Assembly (NCBI GenBank): GCA_028282325.1
Contig: JANQID010000082.1
Span: forward strand, 1-37,338
Source: Chloroflexaceae bacterium
GTDB lineage: Bacteria > Chloroflexota > Chloroflexia > Chloroflexales > Chloroflexaceae
Direction of reading: 5' to 3'
DNA: 37,338 nt
The notes under the pieces were generated by a model. It saw nothing but the letters and a program-made list of their open reading frames with translations, was not told where the DNA came from and made no database searches. The position numbers were made by a program, and so were the translations under genes. Below are positions 16,126 through 25,119 of this stretch, one piece after another; position 1 is the stretch's first letter, and every line of letters begins with the position of its first letter.

Positions 16126-16497
16126 TTACGGCTCGATGAGTAATGTGCCGCGCATCTCTTCGTATCCAGGGATGTCGCAGTGGAACGGGAATTTGCCCGC
16201 CTCGCGCGCGGGAAACGCCAATACCGCATCGACACGGCGCTCGACAGAGACGCGGCGGTCGCCGTAGGGCAGTTCGATAACTAGCGTAACCGGGTTGTCG
16301 GTTTCGTTGTTCAGCGTGAGAAAGACCTGTTCGCCGACGCGGGCGGTGAGCGTTTCGGGCGTGAAACGGCCATCCGCCGCGGTCACGGTGAGCGAACGCT
16401 CGGGCGGCGGCGGCCCGCCGCAAGCGGCAAGGGCCAGAATCACGAGCAAGCCGAGCGTAACGATGCATGAGCGTAAGAGTAGCTGAATCTGAACCAT
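16126..16497 (-). CDS. Cupredoxin-like lipoprotein with degenerate copper site
   Basis: A 123-residue exported lipoprotein. The N-terminal 26 residues are a lipoprotein signal with lipobox LAAC, followed by a short proline run. The rest has the cupredoxin beta-sandwich pattern (FTPETLTARVGEQVFLTLNNE, then FPFHCDIPGYEEMRGTLLIEP), similar to the cupredoxin domain of EfeO and plastocyanin-like proteins. In typical sites the ligands are His, Cys, His and Met; here Cys and a following Met are present, but the first His is replaced (NNETDNPVTLVIEL) and the second is Tyr (PGYEEM). Copper binding is therefore doubtful. It sits convergent with the exchanger gene. Confidence 0.8.
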   Translation of the reverse strand: MVQIQLLLRSCIVTLGLLVILALAACGGPPPPERSLTVTAADGRFTPETLTARVGEQVFLTLNNETDNPVTLVIELPYGDRRVSVERRVDAVLAFPAREAGKFPFHCDIPGYEEMRGTLLIEP

Positions 16498-16677
16498 AGC
16501 TTTGCGTGAGAATGAGAAACTTTACTGACGGATTACCGATACATTCGGATGTAACTATACCATCAATCGGCAATTCAACAGACAATCGACGCGCCGATGC
16601 AAACCGGCGTACAAGCGTTCAAGCGATAGCATTCGTCATATATTGAATTGATTTGATATAACCAAGTAAGGTCGTCA

Positions 16678-19077
16678 ATGCTCTCATCAATGGTATTGCT
16701 ATCGCTGGCTTCTGCGCCAGCCGGATTATTCGTCCGGCGTCCGCACCGGCATCTGGGCGGATGGGCGCTGGCGCTGATTCCGTTGACGCTGTTCGCGCTG
16801 CTTTGTACGCAGATCCCTGCGATCATCGACGGCGCGTCCATTCGCGAAACCTACGCCTGGGTTCCCCAGATGGGCCTCGACCTGGCATTCACGCTCGACG
16901 GCCTGAGCCTGCTTTTCGGGTTGATCATCACCGGCATCGGCACATTGATCGTCCTCTACACGAGCTATTATATGGCTGAGGATACCGGGCGCGGGCGCTT
17001 CTACCTCTATCTGCTGATTTTTATGGGATCGATGCTCGGCCTCGTGCTGGCGGGCAATGTGATCACGATGTTTGTGTTCTGGGAGTTGACCTCGGTCAGC
17101 TCCTATTTGCTGATCGGCTTCAAGCACGATTATCCCGAAGTACGACGCGGCGCTCAGCAAGGTCTGCTGATTACCGTCGGCGGCGGTCTGGCGCTGCTGG
17201 TCGGCCTGATTATGCTGGGCGAGGCCGCCGGCTCCTATGCATTCGTCGACATTCTCGCGGCGGGCGAGACGCTCCAGGCGCACCCGTTCTACGTGCCGGC
17301 TGTGCTGCTGATCTTTCTGGGCGCATTCACAAAATCGGCGCAATTCCCGTTCCATTTCTGGCTACCCAACGCGATGCAGGCTCCGACGCCGGCCAGCGCG
17401 TTTTTGCACTCAGCGACGATGGTGAAGGCCGGCGTCTATTTGCTGGCACGCTTCTATCCCGCACTCAGCGGCACGCCGTTGTGGACATACGCCTTGACGG
17501 CAGTCGGCGCAGCCACGCTGCTATTCGGCTCGATCACGGCGTTGCGCCAATATGACCTGAAAGCGCTGCTGGCCTACAGCACGATCAGCCAGCTTGGCAC
17601 GCTGACGATGCTGGTCGGTCTGGGCGGCAAGTACGGCTATCAGGCGCTGGTTGCGACCATCCTCGCCCACGCGCTGTACAAGAGCGCGCTCTTCCTCGTG
17701 GCCGGAATCGTGGATCACGAGACAGGCACGCGCGATCTGCGCAAGCTCGGCGGGTTGCGTCGGTCGATGCCGGCGACCGCCGCGCTGGCCATACTGGCGG
17801 CATTGTCAATGGCCGGCATCCCGATTATGTTCGGCTTCGTGGCGAAAGAGATCCTGCTCAAGGCGACAATCGAGAGCGCACTGATCGACCCGGCGCGCTA
17901 CGCGGTTATCGCCGTGGTTGTTGTCAGCGCCGCGCTGGGTGTGGCCTATTCGTGGCGGTTGGTGCGCGGCGTGTTCTTCGGCTCGCCTGGTTCGGGTATG
18001 AAGCCGCATGTCCACGAAGCGCCCGTGGGCATGTTGCTTGGCCCCGGCATCCCGGCGACATTCTCGCTGGCGGTGAGCCTCGGTCTGTTGCCGCTGGCAG
18101 GCGAATTTCTCACCCCGGCGGCGACCACAGTGGCCGGCACAGCAGTGGCGGTTGATCTCAGGTTATGGTACGGCTTCACCCTGGCCCTGGGTCTCAGCGC
18201 GGTCGCGATCGGCGTCGGCGCGGCACTCACCCGCTTCGAGCGTCAACTGGTTGCGTGGCCTTCACCGCTGCCCGGCTGGCTCAACAGCGATCGCATCTAT
18301 GATGCGACCATCAACGGGCTGCTTGGCGGCGCGACCGCCTTCACCCGCGCAACGCAGAATGGCCGGATGCGCGTCTATATGCTGTGGATGCTGTTAGCAT
18401 TTCTGGCGCTGGTCGGCCCGGCGTTCACACTCTACGGTCTGGCTGACTTGCCGACGCCATCATTCGCCAATCTGCAAACCTATGAGGCGCTGGCGGCTTT
18501 GCTCATCCCGGTCGGCATCATCGCTGCGATCCGCGCGCGCTCCCGGCTGGGCGCGATTATCGCCGTCGGCGTAGTCGGTGCGATGATGGCCTTGTTCTTC
18601 GTGCTCTTCGGCGCGCCGGATCTCGCGCTCACCCAGCTTGTGATCGAGGTCTTATCGACGGTGTTTCTGGTGCTGGTCTTCGCCGTGCTGCCTGCACGTT
18701 TCGAGGAACTCTCGCGCAAGCTGACGCGCGCCCGCGATGCCGTGATCGCCACCATCATCGGCATCACGATGGCCGGCGTTACCTACGCCGCTGCCAGCAA
18801 TCGGCTCTTCCCCACGATCGCCGACTACTTCAAAGCCGAGAGCCTGTCGGCGGGCAAGGGGGCGAATGTGGTGAATGTGATCCTGGTCGATTTTCGGGGG
18901 CTGGATACGATGGGCGAGATTATGGTGCTATTCATCGCGCTGCTGGGAATCTATGGCATGCTGCGGCTGGGACGAGCCAGGCGGCGTGAAGCGGATGGGC
19001 AACCGGCTCGCTCGTACGTCGATGTCCCGACCGGCATCGTGCAAGATGTGGCCCCGGTTAATCGCGTTGAAGCATAG
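16678..19077 (+). CDS. mrpA: Mrp-type Na+/H+ antiporter subunit A
   Basis: A 799-residue polytopic protein, the largest subunit of the multisubunit Mrp (Mnh/Sha) cation/proton antiporter, related to NuoL of complex I. The proton-pumping core has FWELTSVSSYLLIGFKH (with its conserved Glu), GAFTKSAQFPFHFWLPNAMQAPTPASAFLHSATMVKAGVYLLAR, the strongest signature of the family, and DLKALLAYSTISQLG. The C-terminus contains the MbhD-like segment LALTQLVIEVLSTVFLVLVF and the MbhE-like segment VNVILVDFRGLDTMGEIMVL, the usual MrpA extension. AAGG precedes the ATG. It heads a seven-gene operon on the plus strand. Confidence 0.93.
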   Translation: MLSSMVLLSLASAPAGLFVRRPHRHLGGWALALIPLTLFALLCTQIPAIIDGASIRETYAWVPQMGLDLAFTLDGLSLLFGLIITGIGTLIVLYTSYYMAEDTGRGRFYLYLLIFMGSMLGLVLAGNVITMFVFWELTSVSSYLLIGFKHDYPEVRRGAQQGLLITVGGGLALLVGLIMLGEAAGSYAFVDILAAGETLQAHPFYVPAVLLIFLGAFTKSAQFPFHFWLPNAMQAPTPASAFLHSATMVKAGVYLLARFYPALSGTPLWTYALTAVGAATLLFGSITALRQYDLKALLAYSTISQLGTLTMLVGLGGKYGYQALVATILAHALYKSALFLVAGIVDHETGTRDLRKLGGLRRSMPATAALAILAALSMAGIPIMFGFVAKEILLKATIESALIDPARYAVIAVVVVSAALGVAYSWRLVRGVFFGSPGSGMKPHVHEAPVGMLLGPGIPATFSLAVSLGLLPLAGEFLTPAATTVAGTAVAVDLRLWYGFTLALGLSAVAIGVGAALTRFERQLVAWPSPLPGWLNSDRIYDATINGLLGGATAFTRATQNGRMRVYMLWMLLAFLALVGPAFTLYGLADLPTPSFANLQTYEALAALLIPVGIIAAIRARSRLGAIIAVGVVGAMMALFFVLFGAPDLALTQLVIEVLSTVFLVLVFAVLPARFEELSRKLTRARDAVIATIIGITMAGVTYAAASNRLFPTIADYFKAESLSAGKGANVVNVILVDFRGLDTMGEIMVLFIALLGIYGMLRLGRARRREADGQPARSYVDVPTGIVQDVAPVNRVEA

Positions 19078-19088
19078 GAGGACGCAAG

Positions 19089-19559
19089 ATGTATGACTCT
19101 ATTGTTCTGCGCACAGTCGCGCGTTTTATGCTGCCGCTGCTGTTTCTGCTCTCAGTCTTTATGCTGATCCGCGGGCACAATTTGCCCGGCGGCGGCTTTG
19201 TCGGCGGGCTGCTGGCCGCCTCGGCGATCATCTTGCAAATCATCGCCTTCGGGCCAGACTACGCGCGCCAGGCCATCCCGGTCAGCCATTTGCAGGTCGC
19301 GGCGACGGGTGTTGTATTCACCGCACTCTGGGGGCTGCCGGGGCTGTTAACTGGCCAGCCGTATATGACCGCGTTCTGGTTGCCGGAACCGATTCCGGGC
19401 ATTGGCAAGATCGGAACGCCGGTGTTGTTTGACATTGGCGTGTATTTGACGGTCATCGGCGTCACAACCCAGCTCGCGTTCATTCTGGCTGAAGAGCCGC
19501 TGTTCTATCCGATGCGCAAGAAAGCGACGCCTTCCGAGCCGGTTGCGCCGGAAGCATAG
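19089..19559 (+). CDS. mrpB: Mrp-type Na+/H+ antiporter subunit B
   Basis: A 156-residue subunit with four predicted membrane spans. RTVARFMLPLLFLLSVFMLIRGHNLPGGGFVGGLLAASAIILQ is the standard MnhB/MrpB N-terminus. GGAGG precedes the ATG, 11 bp after mrpA. The C-terminus is a short charged tail. MrpB is required for complex assembly. Confidence 0.92.
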   Translation: MYDSIVLRTVARFMLPLLFLLSVFMLIRGHNLPGGGFVGGLLAASAIILQIIAFGPDYARQAIPVSHLQVAATGVVFTALWGLPGLLTGQPYMTAFWLPEPIPGIGKIGTPVLFDIGVYLTVIGVTTQLAFILAEEPLFYPMRKKATPSEPVAPEA

Positions 19560-19569
19560 GAGAATCGGT

Positions 19570-19923
19570 ATGACGTTGATCTTATCCCTGGTGGTGGGAA
19601 CGCTCTTCGCCGGCGCAGTCTACCTTATGTTGCGCCGCAGCGTGGTGAAGCTTATTCTCGGCTTGATTCTGCTGAGCCACGGAGTCAATCTACTGATCTT
19701 CCTGATGGGCGATGGATTGCGCCGCGGCGAACCGGCTTTCGTCGACAGCGTCACCGGCGCAGTGTCAGCGAATGCGGCTGATCCGTTGATCCAGGCGCTG
19801 ATACTGACCGCAATCGTTATCAGCTTTGGTCTGATCACGTTCATTATGTCACTCGCCTACCGAGCTAATCAGGCGGTGCAGAGCGACGATTTAGACGATA
19901 TGACATTGACGGACAAACTCTAG
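19570..19923 (+). CDS. mrpC: Mrp-type Na+/H+ antiporter subunit C (NuoK-like)
   Basis: A 117-residue subunit with three membrane spans, homologous to NuoK of complex I. SVVKLILGLILLSHGVNLLIFLMG and DPLIQALILTAIVISFGLITFI are typical of the family. I chose the ATG at 19570, preceded by GGAG and located 10 bp after mrpB; the frame is open upstream into mrpB. A 52-bp gap to mrpD is the widest inside the operon. Confidence 0.92.
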   Translation: MTLILSLVVGTLFAGAVYLMLRRSVVKLILGLILLSHGVNLLIFLMGDGLRRGEPAFVDSVTGAVSANAADPLIQALILTAIVISFGLITFIMSLAYRANQAVQSDDLDDMTLTDKL

Positions 19924-19975
19924 AACTTTATAGCTATAGATTGCTACGCGAAATCATCATAAAGAAGTGACGCCT

Positions 19976-21505
19976 ATGGACAATCATCTGTTTTTACCCA
20001 TTTTGATGCCGTTGATCGGCGCAGCGCTGGCGGTGGTCGCAGGTCAACGCCGTATGTTGGCCCGCACGATCGTCCTGCTGGCGACGCTTGCCAACCTGGG
20101 GTACGGCACATGGCTGCTCTGGCTGGTCGATGCGGAAGGCCGCCAGGCGACGCAATCGGGCGATTGGGCAGCGCCCTTCGGCATCACGCTTGTCGCCGAC
20201 GGCCTCAGCGCCCTGATGTTGATCGTCGCGGCGCTGCTGATGCTCACGACGCTGATCTACAGCTTCGCCACGCTTGACGGCGATCAGGAACGCTTCTTCT
20301 ACTATCCGCTGTTGCTGGCGTTGCTGGCGGGCGTGAGCGGCGCGTTTATCACCGGCGATCTCTTCAACCTCTACGTCTGGTTCGAAGTGATGCTGGTAGC
20401 ATCGTTCGGTCTGTTGACGCTGGGCGGCTCGCGCGGTCAGCTTGAAGGCGGGCTGAAATATGTCGTGCTGAACCTGATCGGCAGCACCAGTTTTCTGATC
20501 GGCGCCGGGCTAATCTATGGCGTCGCCGGAACGTTGAATATGGCCCATCTGGGCGAACGCCTGACCACGATCCAGGAACCAAGTCTGGTAACGGCCATTG
20601 CCGGGCTGTTCCTGTTCGCATTCGGCGCGAAGGCGGCCATCTTCCCACTGTTCTTCTGGCTGCCGACCAGCTATCACACACCACCGGTCGCCGTCACCGC
20701 GATCTTCAGCGGCCTGATGACCAAAGTCGGCGTCTATTCACTCTACCGCGTGTTCGGGCTGATCTTCCCGAACGAACTCGCACGTTTTGCTCCGCTGATC
20801 CTGACGCTGGCCGGTTTGACGATGGTCATCGGCGTAATCGGCGCGGTCGCACAGACGGACATTCGCCGCATCCTCTCGTTCCACATCGTCAGCCAGATCG
20901 GCTACGCGATCATGGGGCTGGGATTGGCAAGCGTGGCCGGGCTGGCAGCGGGCATTCTCTTCATCGCCCACGTCATGATCGTCAAAACCGCGCTGTTCTT
21001 CATCGGCGGCGCCGCCGAGCGCATCTACGGCACGGCGGAGTTGAAGAAAATGGGTGGGCTGGCCAAGCGCGAACCGCTGCTGGCGACGTTCTGGCTGATC
21101 GGCATTCTGTCGCTGGCGGGCATTCCGCCGCTGAGCGGCTTCTTCGGCAAGCTGGCGCTGTTACAAGCCGGCGTGGCGCAACAGGCATGGCTAATTACCG
21201 GAGTAGCCGCAGGCGTTAGCATACTGACGCTCTTCTCGATGTTGAAGATCTGGAACGAAGTCTTCTGGAAAAAAGCCTATACCGACGTGAGCCAGTTGCC
21301 GCGCGTGCCGGCTGGCCTGATGATCCCCGGCGCAGTCCTGGCGCTCGCCAGCGTTGCGTTGGGGCTGGGCGCCGCACCGCTGGCCGATTACAGCGCACTG
21401 GCAGCCGGTCAGGCATTTGATGTCAGCGGCTATGTCGTCGATGTGTGCGGAGTCGCCGGTTGCGACGCGGCTGCGACGACCGTCCGGCAGGAGAATACGC
21501 AATGA
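19976..21505 (+). CDS. mrpD: Mrp-type Na+/H+ antiporter subunit D (NuoN-like)
   Basis: A 509-residue polytopic subunit, homologous to the NuoL/M/N proton channels. Core motifs include LFNLYVWFEVMLVASFGLL with its conserved Glu, GAKAAIFPLFFWLPTSYHTPPVAVTAIFSGLMTKVGVYSLYR with the essential Lys, and DIRRILSFHIVSQIGYAIMGL. The ATG at 19976 has AAGAAG upstream; a GTG at 19967 would add three residues. The stop overlaps the mrpE start in ATGA. Confidence 0.93.
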   Translation: MDNHLFLPILMPLIGAALAVVAGQRRMLARTIVLLATLANLGYGTWLLWLVDAEGRQATQSGDWAAPFGITLVADGLSALMLIVAALLMLTTLIYSFATLDGDQERFFYYPLLLALLAGVSGAFITGDLFNLYVWFEVMLVASFGLLTLGGSRGQLEGGLKYVVLNLIGSTSFLIGAGLIYGVAGTLNMAHLGERLTTIQEPSLVTAIAGLFLFAFGAKAAIFPLFFWLPTSYHTPPVAVTAIFSGLMTKVGVYSLYRVFGLIFPNELARFAPLILTLAGLTMVIGVIGAVAQTDIRRILSFHIVSQIGYAIMGLGLASVAGLAAGILFIAHVMIVKTALFFIGGAAERIYGTAELKKMGGLAKREPLLATFWLIGILSLAGIPPLSGFFGKLALLQAGVAQQAWLITGVAAGVSILTLFSMLKIWNEVFWKKAYTDVSQLPRVPAGLMIPGAVLALASVALGLGAAPLADYSALAAGQAFDVSGYVVDVCGVAGCDAAATTVRQENTQ

Positions 21506-22011
21506 TCATCCTTAATATCTTGTTTGCCATCGCCTGGATGGCGCTCAATAACGCATATACGCCGGTCGATTTCGTAGCCGGCCTGCTGTTCGGCTTCCTA
21601 GTGATCATCGTCTCGCGCCGCGTTTTGACTCGCGAGCCGCTCTCGTTGCAAAGCTGGTTCACATTCTCGGCCCGGCGCAACTATCCGCTTCTGGTCTGGC
21701 GCTGGGCCGCCTTCATCGTGTTTGGCTTTTGGAGCATCGTTAAGGCGAATATCGTGATGGCTCGGATCGTGCTTTCACCGCAATTGCGCCTCCAGCCCGG
21801 CATTATCGCCATCCCGCTGGACATCACGAGCGAAATCGGAATTACCATCCTCTCGAACTTGATCACACTCACGCCGGGAACGGTGGCGCTCGATGTATCG
21901 AGCGATCGCAAGACCCTCTATCTGCACGCAATGGACGCGCGCGACCCCGACGCATTGCGCCGGGAAACCAAGCAAGAGTTCGAGCGTCGCGTAATGGAGT
22001 TGCTGCCATGA
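21502..22011 (+). CDS. mrpE: Mrp-type Na+/H+ antiporter subunit E
   Basis: A 169-residue subunit, two N-terminal membrane spans and a cytoplasmic domain. LLFGFLVIIVSRRV, PLLVWRWAAFIVFGFWSIVKANIVMARIVLSP and SNLITLTPGTVALDVSSDRKTLYLHAMD are family signatures. Its start overlaps the mrpD stop and its stop overlaps mrpF, both by four bases, so translation is coupled. Confidence 0.92.
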   Translation: MIILNILFAIAWMALNNAYTPVDFVAGLLFGFLVIIVSRRVLTREPLSLQSWFTFSARRNYPLLVWRWAAFIVFGFWSIVKANIVMARIVLSPQLRLQPGIIAIPLDITSEIGITILSNLITLTPGTVALDVSSDRKTLYLHAMDARDPDALRRETKQEFERRVMELLP

Positions 22012-22277
22012 CCCTCTTTCAAACGATCATACTCGGATTGATGGCTGTGCTGGCTGTTTCAATGATACTGTCGGCCTGGCGGCTGGTGCACGGGCCGAGC
22101 ATTCCCGATCGCGTCATTGCGTTCGACACCTTGACCATCCACGTCGTCGGGCTGGTCGCGATGTTCGTGCTGGTGGTCGGCGAAGAGCTATTGCTCGACG
22201 TGGTGACGGTGGTGGCCGTGCTGGGCTTTCTGGCAACCGTAGCCCTCGCCCGTTATATCGAGGAAGGACGAAGCTGA
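22008..22277 (+). CDS. mrpF: Mrp-type Na+/H+ antiporter subunit F
   Basis: An 89-residue subunit with three membrane spans. WRLVHGPSIPDRVIAFDTLTIHVVGLVAMF and LLDVVTVVAVLGFLATVALARYIEEG match the MnhF/MrpF pattern. It overlaps mrpE by four bases and mrpG by one base. Confidence 0.93.
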   Translation: MTLFQTIILGLMAVLAVSMILSAWRLVHGPSIPDRVIAFDTLTIHVVGLVAMFVLVVGEELLLDVVTVVAVLGFLATVALARYIEEGRS

Positions 22278-22630
22278 TGAGCCTGTTGGAAATTGTCACT
22301 CTGGCGTTGACGGCGCTGGGCGTACTGTTTATCTTTCTCTCCTCGGTCGGTCTGATACGGCTGCCCGATGTGTATACCCGCGTCCATGCATCGGGCAAAT
22401 CGGCAACTCTAGGCGTTGTTGGCGTGCTGCTTGGCGTGGCGGTCTATTACGTCGATCTGCGCGTTGCACTGGAAATGTTGGCGCTGATTGTGTTTTTCTT
22501 CATCACCGCGCCTGTGGCGGCGCATATGCTCGATCGCGCCGCCTACCTCACGGGGGTCAAACCCGTGGCGGGTACGGCGCCAGACGATCTGGAGGGCGCC
22601 TACAACCGCGAAACGCGCTCGCTACGATAG
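22277..22630 (+). CDS. mrpG: Mrp-type Na+/H+ antiporter subunit G
   Basis: A 117-residue subunit with three membrane spans. LFIFLSSVGLIRLPDVYTRVHASGKSATLGVVGVLLG is the MnhG/MrpG signature. It closes the complete mrpABCDEFG operon. No U-run terminator hairpin is evident immediately after it, and the next cation antiporter is on the same strand, so some read-through is possible. Confidence 0.93.
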   Translation: MSLLEIVTLALTALGVLFIFLSSVGLIRLPDVYTRVHASGKSATLGVVGVLLGVAVYYVDLRVALEMLALIVFFFITAPVAAHMLDRAAYLTGVKPVAGTAPDDLEGAYNRETRSLR

Positions 22631-22638
22631 CACGTCAT

Positions 22639-22666
22639 TTGTGAATCGCTTGCAGTTGAGTATAAT
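22639..22666 (+). promoter_or_regulatory. Candidate promoter for the CPA2 antiporter gene
   Basis: TTGTGA at 22639-22644 (4 of 6), a 16-bp spacer and a perfect TATAAT at 22661-22666. It would start transcription near 22673, about 150 bp upstream of the antiporter ATG, and make it independent of the mrp operon. Confidence 0.4.
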
Positions 22667-22824
22667 GGTGCAAACGTTTTGCCAGCTTTCACCCCTCTTG
22701 TTTTTTCTTCAACTGGTTGATCTGATAGGCAACAAACCTGAGCCACTGTTTTAGCGCGGCTTTTTGTATAAATAACCGCAATGGCACAATTGGGTTGAAG
22801 ATTGAATAGCAGTCGGAGGAGACG

Positions 22825-24147
22825 ATGGAGGAGTTGCACTTAGGCTTTACGCTACTCTGGATCGTAGTCATCTTAGTCACCGCGAAGCTTGCCGGACTGA
22901 TAGAGCGAGTCGGGCAACCGGCCGTGCTCGGCGAGCTTGTCGTCGGCGTTGTTTTAGGAAACCTGGCCCTGGTCGGCTTTGGAATGTTCGAGCCAATCAA
23001 AGAGAATGAGTTCATCGCATTCTTGGCCGAGTTAGGCGTCCTGGTGCTGCTCTTCCAGGTCGGGCTAGAGTCGAACATCAATGAAATGCGCAAAGTCGGC
23101 GGGCGCGCACTTCTGGTAGCTATAATCGGCGTTGTTGCACCATTCACGCTCGGAACCTACGTCGTCGGGCCCTGGTTGCTGCCCGGTTTGTCAAACAACG
23201 CCTATATCTTTCTGGGAGCAACGCTCACGGCAACGTCGGTGGGTATTACCGCACGCGTCTTTCGCGATCTGGGTGTGTTGCAATCGAAAGAAGCCCGGAT
23301 CGTGCTGGGCGCGGCGGTTATTGATGACGTGCTCGGTCTGATCATTCTGGCGGTCGTTTCGGCGATTGTCACGGTGGGCGCAGTGAGCGTCGGCGGGGTG
23401 GTATGGATTACCGCCAAAGCGCTGCTCTTCCTGGTCGGCGCCATCGTGATCGGCATATTTGTCGCCCCGTTCATTGGCCGCGGCTTCTCGCGCATTCATA
23501 CTGGCATTGGTATGAAATTCACTCTGGCTGCAAGTACGGCTTTGTTCTTCGCGTTTATAGCTCAGCAAATCGGGCTTGCGCCAATCGTCGGCGCATTTGC
23601 GGCCGGCCTGGTGCTCGATGCCGTGCATTTCAAAGATTTCGAGGACTCGAGTCTAATCGCCGAACTGCGCAATGTTGTTCGCAATTCCACCAGCGAGTTG
23701 AAAAACAAAGTGCAGTCGGTGATCGATCGTCACGCCGATCATCATGTCGAAGAGTTAATCGAGCCGCTAAGCTATTTCCTGGTTCCGATCTTCTTCGTTG
23801 TGACGGGTATGCATGTCAATCTTGAGGTGCTCCTCGATCCCTCGATTGTGCTTGTGGCTCTGGGCGTTACAGTGATCGCGTTCATCGGCAAAGTCATTGC
23901 CGGACTCGTAGCCGGCAATGTGAACAAGCAAATCGTCGGCTGGGGCATGGTGCCGCGCGGCGAAGTGGGATTGATCTTCGCGGCGACCGGGCAGTCGCTC
24001 GGCGTGGTCTCCGAGGAAGTATTCGCCGTGATTGTGATAATGGTGATCGTGACGACGTTGCTCACCCCGCCGATGCTAACGTTCCTCATCCGGCGTTCGA
24101 ACGCGGCGAAGGACAAACAGCCCGTATTGAGCGGCGAGGGCGTGTAA
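22825..24147 (+). CDS. Cation:proton antiporter, CPA2 (KefB/NapA-like) family
   Basis: A 440-residue antiporter with about 12 membrane spans. Family marks are ERVGQPAVLGELVVGVVLGN at the N-terminus, LAELGVLVLLFQVGLESN, GATLTATSVGITARVFRDLG, and AAVIDDVLGLIILAVVSAI, which holds the paired Asp of the ion-exchange site. A long hydrophilic insert (about residues 270-310, with EDSSLIAELRNVVRNSTSELKNK) lies in the second half. The C-terminus is short, with no TrkA-N nucleotide-binding domain, so it is not regulated like KefB/C. GGAGGAG precedes the ATG. Na+/H+ or K+/H+ exchange cannot be told apart here; proximity to mrp suggests pH and salt homeostasis. Confidence 0.9.
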   Translation: MEELHLGFTLLWIVVILVTAKLAGLIERVGQPAVLGELVVGVVLGNLALVGFGMFEPIKENEFIAFLAELGVLVLLFQVGLESNINEMRKVGGRALLVAIIGVVAPFTLGTYVVGPWLLPGLSNNAYIFLGATLTATSVGITARVFRDLGVLQSKEARIVLGAAVIDDVLGLIILAVVSAIVTVGAVSVGGVVWITAKALLFLVGAIVIGIFVAPFIGRGFSRIHTGIGMKFTLAASTALFFAFIAQQIGLAPIVGAFAAGLVLDAVHFKDFEDSSLIAELRNVVRNSTSELKNKVQSVIDRHADHHVEELIEPLSYFLVPIFFVVTGMHVNLEVLLDPSIVLVALGVTVIAFIGKVIAGLVAGNVNKQIVGWGMVPRGEVGLIFAATGQSLGVVSEEVFAVIVIMVIVTTLLTPPMLTFLIRRSNAAKDKQPVLSGEGV

Positions 24148-24177
24148 CTGCGCATGATCGTATCGTAAAGATCAAAC

Positions 24178-24216
24178 GCACCGCTTGCCGACAAGAGAGT
24201 ATTCGGCAAGCGGTGC
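24178..24216. terminator. Perfect 14-bp hairpin after CPA2 antiporter gene
   Basis: GCACCGCTTGCCGA (24178-24191) pairs perfectly with TCGGCAAGCGGTGC (24203-24216) around an 11-nt loop. It begins 30 bp after the antiporter stop. No T-run follows, so the terminator call rests on position and stem strength. Confidence 0.55.
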
Positions 24217-24247
24217 ACCTTGGACACTGTCTGAAAAGGGACCGAAG

Positions 24248-24350
24248 GCAGACTGGGCCAGTCTTCTATGAAAACGTCTGCTGAAGTCATCAACGGAAAT
24301 TGCGCTCAAACGTTCATTGATATGCCGGTTTTGAGACTGGCCCAGTCTGC
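24248..24350. repeat. Pair of inverted palindromic 17-mers, possible MITE relic
   Basis: GCAGACTGGGCCAGTCT (24248-24264) reappears as its exact reverse complement at 24334-24350; each also contains the near-palindrome GACTGG-N-CCAGTC. Outside both, TGTCTGA recurs in inverted orientation (left near 24228, right within TCAGACA at 24351-24357). This symmetric arrangement of about 130 bp, with no coding content, resembles the ends of a small non-autonomous transposable element, or an unusual double regulatory site ahead of comB. Confidence 0.45.
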
Positions 24351-24416
24351 TCAGACATTTTCTTAGCCCATAAACCAGGTTCTGACCGGTCGAATATCGT
24401 TGGGAAGGAATGCCCA

Positions 24417-25106
24417 ATGGAGATACGCCGCGCCAAACTGGCGACGTGTAGCACCGCCAGGGGAGCAGTAGTCGTGATCGATGTTCTCCGTTCCTTCACG
24501 ACCGCCGCCTATGCATTTGCGGCGGGCGCTGTAGACATTTTGCCCGTTGATACGCCTGATGAAGCACGTACGCTGCGCACGCATTTCCCTAAAGCGCTCA
24601 CAATAGGTGCAATCGGCGGCGGCTGGCCTATACCCGACTTCGACTTCAGCAATTCGCCGGCTCAGGTAGCGAACCAGAACTTTCGCGGACGGCGGCTTAT
24701 CCAATGCACCGCCGCCGGAGTACGCGGACTGGTGCAATGTCATCAACGCGCCGATATCTTGATGGGCGCGAGCATGGTCTGCGCTCGCGCCACAGCGGCG
24801 TTCCTTTTGCGCCACAACCCGCCCGTGGTGACGCTGGTTGAAACCGGCGAATGGACCGACCGCGACGGCGACGAAGACCGTGCTTGCGCCGATTATATCA
24901 CCGCGTTGCTCGAAGGCCGCGATCCCGATCCCGATCCTTTCATCGTGCGGGTGCGAACCTCCGACTTTGGGCGACGCTTTGGCAATCCTGCGTACCCAGC
25001 TTTGGACAAAGCCGATCTTGACTATGCTTCCCAGGCCGACCGGTTTGCATTCGCACTGCAGGTGGAACGCAGCGACGGGATGCTTGTGATGACCCCGACA
25101 ACGTGA
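24417..25106 (+). CDS. comB: 2-phosphosulfolactate phosphatase family protein (ComB-like)
   Basis: A 229-residue protein of the ComB family, Mg2+-dependent phosphatases that convert 2-phosphosulfolactate to sulfolactate in methanogen coenzyme M synthesis; bacterial members often lack that pathway. Diagnostic blocks are VVVIDVLRSFTTAAYAFAAGA, GFDFSNSP in slightly altered context (DFDFSNSPAQV), RRLIQCTAAGVRGL, the GASMVCARATAAFL helix and DEDRACADYITALLEGR. GGAAGGA precedes the ATG. No other coenzyme M genes are nearby, so the physiological substrate is open. It is convergent with the ugpC-like gene. Confidence 0.85.
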   Translation: MEIRRAKLATCSTARGAVVVIDVLRSFTTAAYAFAAGAVDILPVDTPDEARTLRTHFPKALTIGAIGGGWPIPDFDFSNSPAQVANQNFRGRRLIQCTAAGVRGLVQCHQRADILMGASMVCARATAAFLLRHNPPVVTLVETGEWTDRDGDEDRACADYITALLEGRDPDPDPFIVRVRTSDFGRRFGNPAYPALDKADLDYASQADRFAFALQVERSDGMLVMTPTT

Positions 25107-25119
25107 TCACCGACCTGTG

